From JAEUPI01 sp963814435 (GTDB taxonomy: Bacteria > Pseudomonadota > Gammaproteobacteria > Burkholderiales > Burkholderiaceae_C): a DNA stretch of 64,000 nucleotides. Shown piece by piece: positions 48,051-56,915 of the stretch. The first letter of the stretch is position 1. The number at the start of each line of letters is the position of its first letter. The notes below the pieces were generated by a model that searched no databases, was not told the origin of the DNA, and saw only the letters and a list, made by a program, of their open reading frames with translations. The position numbers and the translations under genes are program-made. The stretch lies in the NCBI GenBank assembly GCA_963814435.1, contig CAWFCV010000023.1, positions 62,001-126,000 of the forward strand. The letters run 5' to 3'.

Positions 48051-49409
48051 TCAGACCAGCCAGCGCGTCACCGAGGCAGCGCTCTCCAGCGCCCAGACGC
48101 GCCGGATCACCTGCCGCATCTCGGCCTCGGTGGCGCCGTCGCGGTAGGCCGCGAGGCGTTGCGCCTTGGCTTCAAGCTCGGGCCGCGACAGCGTGTTGCC
48201 GGGGTCGCCCTTCGGTTCGTCGACGCGGCCGACGAGCACCCGCCCGTCCGTGGTCAGCACCTCGACCTTGCCGATCCAGCGCGCGGGATATGCGGCATCG
48301 ACCTCGGGGTCGAGCTGCATGCGCACGGTGTCGCGAAACGCCTGTACGCGCGCGGCCCGGTAGTCGGCGTCGAACTCGGCCAGGCCGGCGTGGCCGTGCA
48401 GCGCCGCGATGGCCAGCACGGTGCCCATCGAGAACTTGGCCTGGTGCACCGTCTGCGGGTCAGTCACCGGGCCGAGCACGTCGATCGCGCCCTGGTGCAC
48501 GCGCGCGGTGACGCCGGCGATGTCGCTCTGCGCCAGGCGGTGTTGGTGCATCACCTGCAGCAGCGCGTCGGCCGCCGGGTGCGTGTGCCGGCACGCGGCG
48601 TGGAACTTGAACGAGGTCTCGGCGGTGGCCCAACGTGTGCCCAGGCCATGCGTCAGCTTGGCGCGGTCCGCATCGTTCGACATGCCGGCGGCCAGGCCCT
48701 GCGGCCCCTCGAGGATGTGTGCGGCGCCGGTGAAGCCGTCGGCCGCCAGGTACGCCGAGGCGAGCCCCGAGGCGGCGGCATGCGCGCAGTGCAGCTGCTT
48801 CGAATCGGCCGCATCGCGCAGGAACTCCCACAGCCCTGCGGCCTGCGTGCCGGCCGAGCCGAAGGCGTGCAGCATCGGCTCGGGCGCGAGGCCGAGCAGC
48901 CGGCCGGTCGCCGCCGCCGCGGCCATCGTGCCGGCGGTGCCGGTGGTGTGGAAGATCTTGTAGTGCGATCGGCCGAGGAACTCGCCGACGCGGATGCCCA
49001 CCTCGTAGCCCGCCACCGCGGCGACCAGCAGCTCGCGGCCCGACCTGCCCAGCGCCTGCGCCACCGCGAGCGCCGGCGGAAACACCACCGCGGCCGGGTG
49101 AAACACCGAGCCGTTATGCACGTCGTCCTGCTCGGCGAAGTGCGAGGCGCCGGCGTTGATGGCCGCGGCCACCAGCGGGCTCGAGCCGCGGCGCTGGATC
49201 AGGATCTCGCTCGGGCCCTCGCTCGGGCCTTGCGACACCCAGAAACGCGCCAGGCTTTCCACCGGCCGCGCGCCCTTGCCGGCGAGCGCCGAGCCGAACC
49301 AGTCGAGGAACAGGTCTTCGGCGCGCCGCAGCACCGGCGCCGGAATGTCGGCCGCCTGCAGCGTGGCGGCAAAGGTGGCCAGCGTGCGGCTGGGGTCGGT
49401 TTCGGCCAT
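48051..49409 (-). CDS. MmgE/PrpD-family dehydratase
   Basis: A 452-residue protein of the 2-methylcitrate dehydratase/cis-aconitate decarboxylase family: RRAEDLFLDWFGSALAGKGA, AEQDDVHNGSVFHPAAVVFP, VAGYEVGIRVGEFLG, YKIFHTTGTAGTMAAAAATG and HAACRHTHPAADALLQVM. It dehydrates or isomerises a hydroxy-dicarboxylate; the substrate is unknown. The start is the ATG at 49409. Before the IS630 insertion the acyl-CoA dehydrogenase stop would have lain only 2 nt upstream, so it is the second gene of that operon. Confidence 0.86.
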   Translation of the reverse strand: MAETDPSRTLATFAATLQAADIPAPVLRRAEDLFLDWFGSALAGKGARPVESLARFWVSQGPSEGPSEILIQRRGSSPLVAAAINAGASHFAEQDDVHNGSVFHPAAVVFPPALAVAQALGRSGRELLVAAVAGYEVGIRVGEFLGRSHYKIFHTTGTAGTMAAAAATGRLLGLAPEPMLHAFGSAGTQAAGLWEFLRDAADSKQLHCAHAAASGLASAYLAADGFTGAAHILEGPQGLAAGMSNDADRAKLTHGLGTRWATAETSFKFHAACRHTHPAADALLQVMHQHRLAQSDIAGVTARVHQGAIDVLGPVTDPQTVHQAKFSMGTVLAIAALHGHAGLAEFDADYRAARVQAFRDTVRMQLDPEVDAAYPARWIGKVEVLTTDGRVLVGRVDEPKGDPGNTLSRPELEAKAQRLAAYRDGATEAEMRQVIRRVWALESAASVTRWLV

Positions 49410-49411
49410 CG

Positions 49412-50549
49412 CTAGTGCAGTGTTCCGTTCTGTTTGGAACTTAAGCGGCTGTTGGCGCGAATCACCTTCTGCAGGATCTCGCGCGCGCTCTTGGTCCAGA
49501 TGAACGGCTTGGGGTCGGTGTTGTGATGAGCGACGTATTCGTTGATGGCCGCCTGCAGCTCGGGCACGCTGGTGAACACGCCGCGGCGCAGTCGCTCGGT
49601 GGTGAGATCGCGGAAGAAGCGTTCGACCATGTTCAGCCACGACGCCGAGGTCGGCGTGAAGTGCATGTTGAACCGCGGGTGCTTGGCCAGCCAGTCCTGC
49701 ACGGCCGGATGCTTGTGGGTGGCGTAGTTGTCGGCAATCAGGTGCAGCGTCCTGCCCTTGGGTGTCTCGCGGTCGATCGTGGCGCAGGAACTTCAGCCAC
49801 TCGGCGTGGGTATGTCGCTGCTGGCACTGACCGATGATCTTGCCGTCCATCACGTTCAGCGCCGCGAACAGCGTGGTCGTGCCGTGGCGCTTGTAGTCGT
49901 GTGTCATCGTCTGCGCGCGCCCCTTCTTCAGCGGCAGCCCCGGCTGCGTGCGGTCCAGCGCCTGCACCTGGCTCTTCTCGTCGCAGCACAGCACCAGGGC
50001 GTGCTCGGGCGGGGCCATGTACAGCCCCACGATGTCTTCGAGCTTCTCGACGAACTTCGGGTCGCGCGAGACCTTGAAGCCGCGAACGAGGTGGGGCTTG
50101 AGTCCGTGCGCTTGCCAATGCCGCATGACGGTGCTGGCGCTGACCCCCAGGGCCGCGCCCATCTTGCGTGTGCTCCAGTGCGTGGCGGCCTCGGGCGTGG
50201 TTTGCGTGGTCAGCTCCACCAGCTTGGCCACGTCCATCTTCACCGGCGGCGCGCCGCGCGGCAGGTCGCGCTCGATCCCTTCCAGCCCGGACTCCAGGTA
50301 GCGCTCGCGCCAGCGCGCGACCTGCACGCGCCCGATGCCAAGCTGCTCGGCGATGTCCTGGTTCAGCAGACCCTGCGCCGCGAGCAGCACGATGCGCGCG
50401 CGCTGGGCCAGCCTGACGCTGGTGCGCTTGGACCGCGCCAGCCGGGTCAGCTCGCGTTCCTGTTCATCCGTCAGCACAACCGCCGGGGCCACTCGCAATT
50501 GCTCGCTCCAATGCAAACCAAAGTAGAGCATTGGAGAGTCGTGAATCAT
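49412..50549 (-). CDS. IS630-family transposase (one frame break)
   Basis: A ~378-residue DDE transposase. N-terminal helix-turn-helix: LTRLARSKRTSVRLAQRARI, VLLAAQGLLNQDIAEQLGIG. Catalytic residues: D in LVLCCDEKSQVQALDRTQPG, D in LHLIADNYATHKHPAVQDWL and E in SASWLNMVERFFRD. A frame break near 49781 (GTGGCGC; one base too many) separates the first Asp from the rest. Inverted repeats and TA boundaries are visible at both ends. Activity as sequenced depends on whether the extra base is real. Confidence 0.83.
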
Positions 50550-50577
50550 TTAAGTTCATTTAAGAATCGAACGCCTA
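49413..50577 (-). mobile_element. IS630-family insertion sequence inserted in the stop codon of an acyl-CoA dehydrogenase gene
   Basis: The element is bounded by TA dinucleotides at 49413-49414 and 50576-50577, both within CTAG, as expected for an IS630-type TA target duplication. Imperfect terminal inverted repeats are visible over about 30 bp and share GTTC, TTCT and GAACTTAA. A single transposase gene fills the interior. Removing the element and one TA restores the acyl-CoA dehydrogenase stop (TAG) 2 nt before the MmgE/PrpD ATG. Confidence 0.8.
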
Positions 50578-51726
50578 GAAGCTCCTCGGCAGACCGAGCA
50601 CATGCTCGGCCACGTAGCTCAGGATCAGGTTGGTCGAGATCGGCGCCACCTGGTACAGCCGCGTTTCGCGGAACTTGCGCTCGACGTCGTATTCGCAGGC
50701 GAAGCCGAAGCCGCCGTGGAACTGGATCGCCGCGTTGGCCGCCTCCCAGCTCGCCTTGGCGGCCAGGTACTTGGCCATGTTGGCCTGCGCGCCGCAGGGC
50801 TGGTGGGCGTCGTACAGCCGGCAGGCCTCCCAGCGCATCAGGTTTGCCGCCTCGACCTCGATGTGCGCTTCGGCGATCGGAAACTGCACGCCCTGATTCT
50901 GGCCGATCGGGCGGCCGAACACGATGCGCTCTTTCGCATACGCGCTGACCTTGTCGATGAACCAGCGGCCGTCGCCGATGCATTCGGCGGCGATCAGCGT
51001 GCGCTCGGCGTTCAGCCCGTCGAGGATGTACTTGAAGCCCTGGCCCTGCTGGCCGATCAGGTTCTCGGCCGGTATCTCCAGGTTCTCGAAGAACAGCTCG
51101 TTGGTCTCGTGGTTCACCATGTTCGGGATCGGCCGCACCGTGAGGCCGTGGCCGATCGCCTGCCGCAGGTCGACGAGGAAGATCGACATGCCTTCGCTCT
51201 TCTTCTTCACCTCGGCCAGCGGCGTGGTGCGCGCCAGCAGGATCATCAGATCGGAATGCTGGATGCGCGAAATCCACACCTTCTGGCCGTTGACGACCCA
51301 GCGGTCGCCGTGCTTGACCGCGGTGGTCTTGATCTTCGTGGTGTCGGTGCCGGTGCTCGGCTCGGTGACGCCCATGCTCTGCAGGCGCAGCTCGCCGCGC
51401 GCGATCGGCGGCAACCAGCGCTGCTTCTGCTGCGCCGACCCATGGCGCAGCAGCGTGCCCATGTTGTACATCTGGCCGTGGCAGGCGCCGGCGTTGCCGC
51501 CCGAGGCGTTGATCTCCTCCATGATCACGCTGGCTTCCGACAGGCCCAGGCCCGAGCCGCCGAACTGCTGCGGGATCAGCGCGGCCATCCAGCCGGCCTG
51601 GGTCAGCGCGTCGACGAAGGCCTCGGGGTAGCCGCGTTCGGCATCGACCTTGCGGTGGTACTCGGGCGGAAAGCCGGCGCACAGCGCTCGCACGCCGTCG
51701 CGGATGTCGGGGAATTTCTCGGTCAT
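50575..51726 (-). CDS. Acyl-CoA dehydrogenase (operon partner of MmgE/PrpD)
   Basis: A 383-residue acyl-CoA dehydrogenase. Motifs: MGVTEPSTGTDTTKIKTTAV, VVNGQKVWISRIQHSDLMIL, LNAERTLIAAECIGDGRWFI, VFGRPIGQNQGVQFPIAEAH and QFHGGFGFACEYDVERKFRE near the catalytic Glu position. The gene ends LPRSF and its TAG stop overlaps the IS630 target. It diverges from the CMD gene at 51826. With MmgE/PrpD, VOC and Bug it forms a carboxylate breakdown operon. Confidence 0.87.
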   Translation of the reverse strand: MTEKFPDIRDGVRALCAGFPPEYHRKVDAERGYPEAFVDALTQAGWMAALIPQQFGGSGLGLSEASVIMEEINASGGNAGACHGQMYNMGTLLRHGSAQQKQRWLPPIARGELRLQSMGVTEPSTGTDTTKIKTTAVKHGDRWVVNGQKVWISRIQHSDLMILLARTTPLAEVKKKSEGMSIFLVDLRQAIGHGLTVRPIPNMVNHETNELFFENLEIPAENLIGQQGQGFKYILDGLNAERTLIAAECIGDGRWFIDKVSAYAKERIVFGRPIGQNQGVQFPIAEAHIEVEAANLMRWEACRLYDAHQPCGAQANMAKYLAAKASWEAANAAIQFHGGFGFACEYDVERKFRETRLYQVAPISTNLILSYVAEHVLGLPRSF

Positions 51727-51825
51727 CGGTGTTCGGCCCTGGGCGAAAAATCATGCTGGACCATTTTGGGCCGCCCAACCCTGCGGGTATTCTCTGATGC
51801 CACGGCACCCCGGCAGAGGAATTCG

Positions 51826-52203
51826 ATGAACCAGGAACTGTTCGACCAAGGGCTGAAGACGCGCCGCGAGGTGCTCGGTGCCGACTACGTCGACGCGGCG
51901 ATCCAGAACGCGGACGACTTCAACCGCGCGATGCAGGAGCTGGTCACCCAGTATTGCTGGGGCGACGTGTGGAACCGGCCCGGCCTGGAGCGCAAGACGC
52001 GCAGCCTGCTGAACCTGGCGATGCTGACCGCGCTGAACCGCCCGCATGAATTGAAACTGCACCTGCGCGGCGCGATCACCAACGGCGTCAGCAAGGACGA
52101 GATCCGCGAGGTCTTCCTGCAGAGCGCCATCTATTGCGGCGTGCCGGCCGCGATCGACAGCTTCCGCACCGCGCGCGAGGTGTTCAACGAGCTCGGGTTC
52201 TGA
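51826..52203 (+). CDS. 4-carboxymuconolactone decarboxylase-like protein
   Basis: A 125-residue CMD-family protein: LKTRREVLGADYVDAAIQNA, YCWGDVWNRPGLERKTRSLL, NLAMLTALNRPHELKLHLRG and IREVFLQSAIYCGVPAAIDS. The R/K-rich ERKTRSLLNL and the HxxxH-like HELKLH are hallmarks of PcaC-type proteins. A GAGGA ribosome binding site precedes the ATG. It is divergent from the acyl-CoA dehydrogenase operon and is probably part of the same pathway. Confidence 0.85.
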   Translation: MNQELFDQGLKTRREVLGADYVDAAIQNADDFNRAMQELVTQYCWGDVWNRPGLERKTRSLLNLAMLTALNRPHELKLHLRGAITNGVSKDEIREVFLQSAIYCGVPAAIDSFRTAREVFNELGF

Positions 52204-52209
52204 TCGTGA

Positions 52210-52884
52210 TCAGCGCAGCGCCGGCCCCAGCGAACCCGGCGGAGCGCCGTTCCACAGCTTGCGCAGGCGCTCGCGCTGCGCGTCGAAATTCTGGTTGATG
52301 CGCAGCAGCTCGGCTTCCTGGTTGCGGATGGCGTCGCGCTGCGCAGCCACCGCCGCGTCGTTGGCGTCGAGCTGCTGCTTCAATGCCGGCGGCAGTTTCT
52401 TGCCGCGGTAGAACTCGGCCTCGTTCACCAGCGGTTTGCGCTCGGCGGCCAGCTGCTCCAGCCGTGCCTGCGAGTTCTTCATCGCCAGCCGCCCGGGCTC
52501 CAGTGCCGTTTCACGCGCCTGTTGATGCGCCGCTTCGTTGGGAAAGCGCTTCGTCAGCAGACGATCGCTCTTCTCCGCATCCTTGAGCGCCGCCTCCTCC
52601 TCGCGCCGCTTGCGCTCCCGCTCCTCGCGCTCAGCGCGTTCGTCGGGGGTGAGTGCCGGCGGCAGCAGCCTCTTCAGCGAACCGTCGGGCCGCAGGATGC
52701 GCTGCTCCCGGTCCACGCAGTCGGGAATCGGCCGGTCGCTGCGAAGCTGCCGCCCGTCCTTGTCGCAGGTGTAGATACCGGGCTCGAAGGAGGCTGCAGC
52801 CACCGCCCATGATGGCGCACCCAGCCACAGTGCCGCTGCCAGTGGCGCGGCCAGGAATCGTCGCGGCGAACGGTCGGTCAACAA
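52210..52884 (-). CDS. Exported DUF4124-like coiled-coil protein
   Basis: A 224-residue protein with a signal (RRFLAAPLAAALWLGAPSWA). A short beta-domain follows (GIYTCDKDGRQLRSDRPIPD) with two cysteines, as in DUF4124. A long charged helix with heptad-like pattern takes up the rest (ERAEREERERKRREEEAALK ... AAVAAQRDAIRNQEAELLRI). The start is a TTG with a GGAG ribosome binding site 6 nt upstream. Function unknown. It converges on the CMD gene 6 nt away. Confidence 0.7.
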   Translation of the reverse strand: MLTDRSPRRFLAAPLAAALWLGAPSWAVAAASFEPGIYTCDKDGRQLRSDRPIPDCVDREQRILRPDGSLKRLLPPALTPDERAEREERERKRREEEAALKDAEKSDRLLTKRFPNEAAHQQARETALEPGRLAMKNSQARLEQLAAERKPLVNEAEFYRGKKLPPALKQQLDANDAAVAAQRDAIRNQEAELLRINQNFDAQRERLRKLWNGAPPGSLGPALR

Positions 52885-53010
52885 GGCACTCCGTGGGCAC
52901 GGCCGTGCTGGCTGTCCCGAAACGTCGAGTGTGCGCTCGATGCGCCTGTTTGTTGATCCCTACTTCCGCTCAACGACAACCGGTGACATCCGTCGAGCCC
53001 GGTGCACGCT

Positions 53011-53658
53011 TCAACGCCGCCTGGCCAGCACCACGTGCATGGCGCCCGGCGTGGGCACGTGTTCGACGCGCTGGTAGCCCAGCGCCGGCAGGTCGATGCC
53101 GCTGAGCAGGTGTTCGCCCGAGCCGAGCAGCACCGGCGCGATCGCGACATGCATCTCGTCGACCAGCCCCGCGCGCAGGTAGGCGCGGATCGTCGCGACG
53201 CCGCCGCCGAGCCGGACGTCGCGCGCGCCTGCGGCGGCCTGGGCTCGCTGGAGCGCGGCGTGGATGCCGTCGGTGACGAAATGAAAAACCGTGCCGCCTT
53301 CCATTTCGATCGATGCCCGTGGATGGTGCGTCAGCACGAAGACCGGCGCGTGGTACGGAGGATTCGCACCCCACCAGCCCTTCCAGTGATCGTCGGGCCA
53401 CGCGCCGCGGATCGGGCCGAACATGTTGCGCCCGAGGATCCACGCGCCGAGGTTGTGAAAGCCACGCGACACGAAATCGTCGTCGACGCCGGTCGAGCCG
53501 CCGTCGCCGCCGAACAAGCGCTGGAAGGTCCTGGTGGCGAAGGTCCATTCATGCAACGCCGTGCCGCCCTGGCCCAACGGGTTGTCGAGGCTCTGGTTCG
53601 GCCCGGCACCGAAGCCTTCCAGCGAAATCGCGAAACCATGGATGCGCAATTTGCTCAT
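53011..53658 (-). CDS. Dihydrofolate reductase-family (RibD-like) protein
   Basis: A 215-residue protein with the DHFR/RibD reductase fold: SKLRIHGFAISLEGFGAGPN, RNMFGPIRGAWPDD, APVFVLTHHPRASIEMEGGT, GARDVRLGGGVATIRAYLRA and IAPVLLGSGEHLLSGIDLPA. This YyaP/YwjB-like group binds NADPH, but its substrates are mostly unknown. An AAGGAG ribosome binding site is 6 nt before the ATG at 53658. Confidence 0.85.
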   Translation of the reverse strand: MSKLRIHGFAISLEGFGAGPNQSLDNPLGQGGTALHEWTFATRTFQRLFGGDGGSTGVDDDFVSRGFHNLGAWILGRNMFGPIRGAWPDDHWKGWWGANPPYHAPVFVLTHHPRASIEMEGGTVFHFVTDGIHAALQRAQAAAGARDVRLGGGVATIRAYLRAGLVDEMHVAIAPVLLGSGEHLLSGIDLPALGYQRVEHVPTPGAMHVVLARRR

Positions 53659-53835
53659 TCCAAACTCCTTCCAAATCACGCGATCATCGCGCAGGCACCA
53701 GATTCTTGAACCGGTTGCGCAATTCCCGCCGGCCTCGCGCGACAGCGCCAAGCCCGCCCCGCGGTGGCGCGAAGGCAGTCGTGGCATAGTGATTCATTCC
53801 GATCCACGATAACTGCCGCAAAGTAAGAACCGACA

Positions 53836-54279
53836 ATGCCCAATCTCGCCGCCGTCCTGAAAAGTGAAATCGCCCGCATCGCCCGCAAGGAGATTCGAGC
53901 CGAAGTCTCGAATTTGAAGAAATCGGTGTCGTCGCATCGCGCCGATCTGGCGGGCCTGAAGCGGCATGTCAGGGCGTTGGAGCAGCAGCTGCGGCAGTCG
54001 AAGCGACCGGGTGCGAAGGCCGAGCGCCTGGCCGCCGACGAGGCGTCGGGCAAGCCGCTGCGCTTCAGCGCCAAGGGTCTGGCCTCGCAACGCCGCCGCC
54101 TTGGGCTCTCCGCCGAGGACTGCGGGCTGCTGCTGGGGGCATCGGGCCAGACCGTCTACAACTGGGAGCATGCGAAGGTCCGGCCGCGGGCCCGGCACCT
54201 GCCGGCGATTGCGGCGCTCAGAACCCTGGGCAAGAAGCAGGCGGCCGCGCACCTGGACTCGCTGCGGCGCGCAGCCTGA
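53836..54279 (+). CDS. XRE-like helix-turn-helix protein with an N-terminal coiled coil
   Basis: A 147-residue protein. Residues 1-55 form a charged helical or coiled-coil segment (LKSEIARIARKEIRAEVSNL ... LKRHVRALEQQLRQS). The C-terminal domain is a helix-turn-helix: FSAKGLASQRRRLGLSAEDC, GLLLGASGQTVYNWEHAKVR with LPAIAALRTLGKKQA. This SASGQTVYNWE pattern matches XRE/Cro regulators. It lies divergent from the DHFR-like gene. Its targets are unknown. Confidence 0.75.
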   Translation: MPNLAAVLKSEIARIARKEIRAEVSNLKKSVSSHRADLAGLKRHVRALEQQLRQSKRPGAKAERLAADEASGKPLRFSAKGLASQRRRLGLSAEDCGLLLGASGQTVYNWEHAKVRPRARHLPAIAALRTLGKKQAAAHLDSLRRAA

Positions 54280-54295
54280 GCGGCAAGCGCGCGCG

Positions 54296-55862
54296 TCAGA
54301 GCACGGCTTCGATCAGGAACGGCCCACGCTGCGCGAGCGCGGCGCGCAACAGGTCGGCGAATCCCTCGGCAGTGTCCACACGGCCGGCCTCGACGCCCAT
54401 GCCGCGCGCCAGGCTCACCCAGTCGAGCGACGGATCGTCCAGGTCGAGCATGCGCCGCGCATTGCGGCCGGGCTCGCCGGCACCGACGTTCTTCAGCTCG
54501 GCCTGCAGGATCGCATAGCGGCGATTGGCGAACACGATGGTCAGCACGTCGAGCCGCTCGCGCGCCTGGGTCCACAGCGCCTGCGGCGTGTACATGCCGC
54601 TGCCGTCGGCCTGCAGCACGATCACCTTTCGGTCGGGGCACGCGATCGCCGCGCCGGCGGCCAGCGGCAAGCCGATGCCGATGGCGCCGCCGGTGAGCTG
54701 CAGGAAGTCGTGCGGCCGGGCGCCGAAGGTGGGAGGGAAGAAACTGCGCCCCGATGAGACCGACTCGTCGCAGACGATGCTGTGCTCGGGCATCAGCGCA
54801 GTCAGCGCCTGCGCGATGGCGCCGGGCGTCAAGCGGCCGGTGGGCAGGTTCGCTCGCGCCAGTGCCGCGCGTTCGGGCGCCACGCTGGACGGCACGCGCA
54901 ATTCATCGGCCAAGGCATGCAGCGCGCCGGCCAGGTCGGTGTCGCGCCCGGCCAGCTCGATCACGGCGCATGCCGGCGGCAGCATGCTGCTGGGCTTGCC
55001 CGGATAGAGAAAGAACGCCACCGGCGCCTTGGCACCGACGAGGATCACCTGATCGGTATCGGCAAACGTCTCGAGCGCCTGGTCCACGTTGTACGGCACG
55101 CGTTCGATCGGCACACGACCGGCGCCACGCTCCATTCGTGCGTTGGACTGCTGCGCCAGCAGCCGGGCGCCGCTGGCCCGGGCGATGCGGCTGGCCGTCT
55201 CGAGCGCCGGCGCGCGCAGCGCGAGGCCGGACAGCAGGATCGTGGTGCGCGCCCGGCGGCGCAGCGCCTGCGCCACGGCGGCCACGCGGGCGGCGTCCGG
55301 CGCGCGGGCCACCGGCATCGCGCAGCGCACCGGCTGCGCCGCGGTGGCATTCCACGCGACGTCCGCCGGCACGATCAGCGTGGCCACCTGCCGCGGCCAG
55401 GCCAACGAGGCGGCGATGGCCGCGGCGGCATCGCGGCCCACGATCGTCGGCGCGCACGCTGCGGTGCAGCCAGCCCGACATCGGCCGCGCGAGCGATTCG
55501 ATGTCGCTGGTCAGCGGCGCATCGTGAGGCAGGTGCGTGGCGGGGTGATCACCGACCAGGTTGATGATCGGCGAGAACGCCCGGCGCGCGTTGTGCAGGT
55601 TGGCCAGGCCGTTGGCCAGCCCAGGCCCGAGGTGCAGCAGCGTGGCCGCCGGTTTGTCGGCCATGCGCGCGTAGCCGTCGGCCGCACCGGTGACCACGCC
55701 CTCGAACAGGCCCAGCACACAGCGAATTCCAGGGCAACGATCGAGCGCCGCGACGAAGTGCATCTCCGAAGTGCCGGGGTTGGCGAAGCACAGCTCGACG
55801 CCGTTGGCGACGAAGGTGGCACACAGCAGGTCGGCACCGTTCATGCGGAGGGCTCGTTTCAT
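54296..55862 (-). CDS. Thiamine diphosphate-dependent enzyme, acetolactate synthase-like (one frame break)
   Basis: A ~520-residue TPP enzyme. The N-terminal Pyr domain reads MNGADLLCATFVANGVELCF, ANPGTSEMHFVAALD (with the activating Glu region GLFEGVVTGAADGYARM). After a break near 55450 the middle and PP domains follow: FFLYPGKPSSMLPPACAVIE, GGAIGIGLPLAAGAAIACPD and the metal/TPP site LQADGSGMYTPQALWTQARE. It probably decarboxylates a 2-oxo acid. It is last in an operon with a dehydrogenase and a Bug receptor. The start may instead be the ATG at 55844. Confidence 0.83.
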
Positions 55863-55899
55863 GTGACCGTGGCGCTACGAAATCGTTGGCGATAGGGCA

Positions 55900-56874
55900 T
55901 TACTCGGCCTTGATGTCCGCCTTCTTGATCAGCGCCGCGTACTTCGCCAGTTGCGCTTTCGTCGCGCTGCCGAGTTCGACGGCGCTCGACCCGCGCGGGG
56001 TGAGGCCCTGTGCGATCAACTGCTCGCGCACGGTCGGATCGCCGACGGCCGCAACGATCTCGGCGTTGAGCCGCGCGACGATCTCGGCGGGTGTGCCGGC
56101 CGGCGCCATCACGGCGAACCAGGAATTGAACTCGAAGCCGGGCAGACCCGACTCCGACACCGTCGGCACATCGGGGTATTGCGGCATGCGCGCGCGTGTC
56201 GACACCGCGATCAGCTTGAGGCGGTTGCCCTTGATCAGCGGGTTCACGGTCGCCAGCCCTTGAAAGGCCACCGGCACCTCGCCAGCCGCCACGCCGGTGG
56301 CCGCCTGCGTCGCACCCTTGTACGGCACGTGGTTCAGGTTGATGCCTGCTTCGGACGCAAACAACGCCATCGCGATGTGCTGCGGGCTGCCGATGCCGCC
56401 CGAGCCGTAATCGATCTTGCCCGGCGCAGCCTTCGCGGCACCGATCAGGCCGGCGGCGTCGCCGTACGTGGCGCCCGGGTTGGCGACGAGCCCCCACTCG
56501 ACGGTGGCCACCAGCGAGACCGGCGTGAAATCGCGCAGGATGTCCCAGGGCATCTTGGCCTGCAGCGCCGGCACCATGGTCATGATGCTGTCGTTGAAGC
56601 CGCCGATCGTGTAGCCGTCGGGCGCGGACTTCGCCACCCGGTCCGCGCCGACCAGTCCGGAGGCGCCCGGCTGGTTCTCGACGACGACCGGCTGGCCGAG
56701 CGTGGCCGCCATCTTCTGCGCGACGATGCGCGCCGCCACGTCGACGGCGCTGCCGGCGGCCAGCGGCACGATCATACGGATCGGCCTGTTCGGATAGGCC
56801 CCTTGCGCGGGAGCGGCAATCGGCAGCCAGCACAGTGCCATCACAACGGCGATCGTCAAATGTCGAGGGTTCAT
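55900..56874 (-). CDS. Tripartite tricarboxylate transporter substrate-binding protein (Bug)
   Basis: A 324-residue exported receptor (signal RHLTIAVVMALCWLPIAAPA). Motifs: YPNRPIRMIVPLAAGSAVDV, VENQPGASGLVGADRVAKSA, PDGYTIGGFNDS, IDYGSGGIGSPQHIAMALFA and VPTVSESGLPGFEFNSWFAV. Typical Bug family; the ligand is a carboxylate. It lies between the malate/lactate-type dehydrogenase and the TPP enzyme genes, so the ligand may be a 2-hydroxy acid. Confidence 0.88.
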   Translation of the reverse strand: MNPRHLTIAVVMALCWLPIAAPAQGAYPNRPIRMIVPLAAGSAVDVAARIVAQKMAATLGQPVVVENQPGASGLVGADRVAKSAPDGYTIGGFNDSIMTMVPALQAKMPWDILRDFTPVSLVATVEWGLVANPGATYGDAAGLIGAAKAAPGKIDYGSGGIGSPQHIAMALFASEAGINLNHVPYKGATQAATGVAAGEVPVAFQGLATVNPLIKGNRLKLIAVSTRARMPQYPDVPTVSESGLPGFEFNSWFAVMAPAGTPAEIVARLNAEIVAAVGDPTVREQLIAQGLTPRGSSAVELGSATKAQLAKYAALIKKADIKAE

Positions 56875-56915
56875 CGGTGTGCTCCGCAAGAAACGAATTT
56901 GTGGCCAGACCTTGC

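Noticed and set aside
48051..50549. A single open frame joining IS630 transposase to MmgE/PrpD
   Set aside because: It results from one extra base in the transposase gene; the transposase has its own stop at 49412 and MmgE/PrpD its own ATG at 49409.
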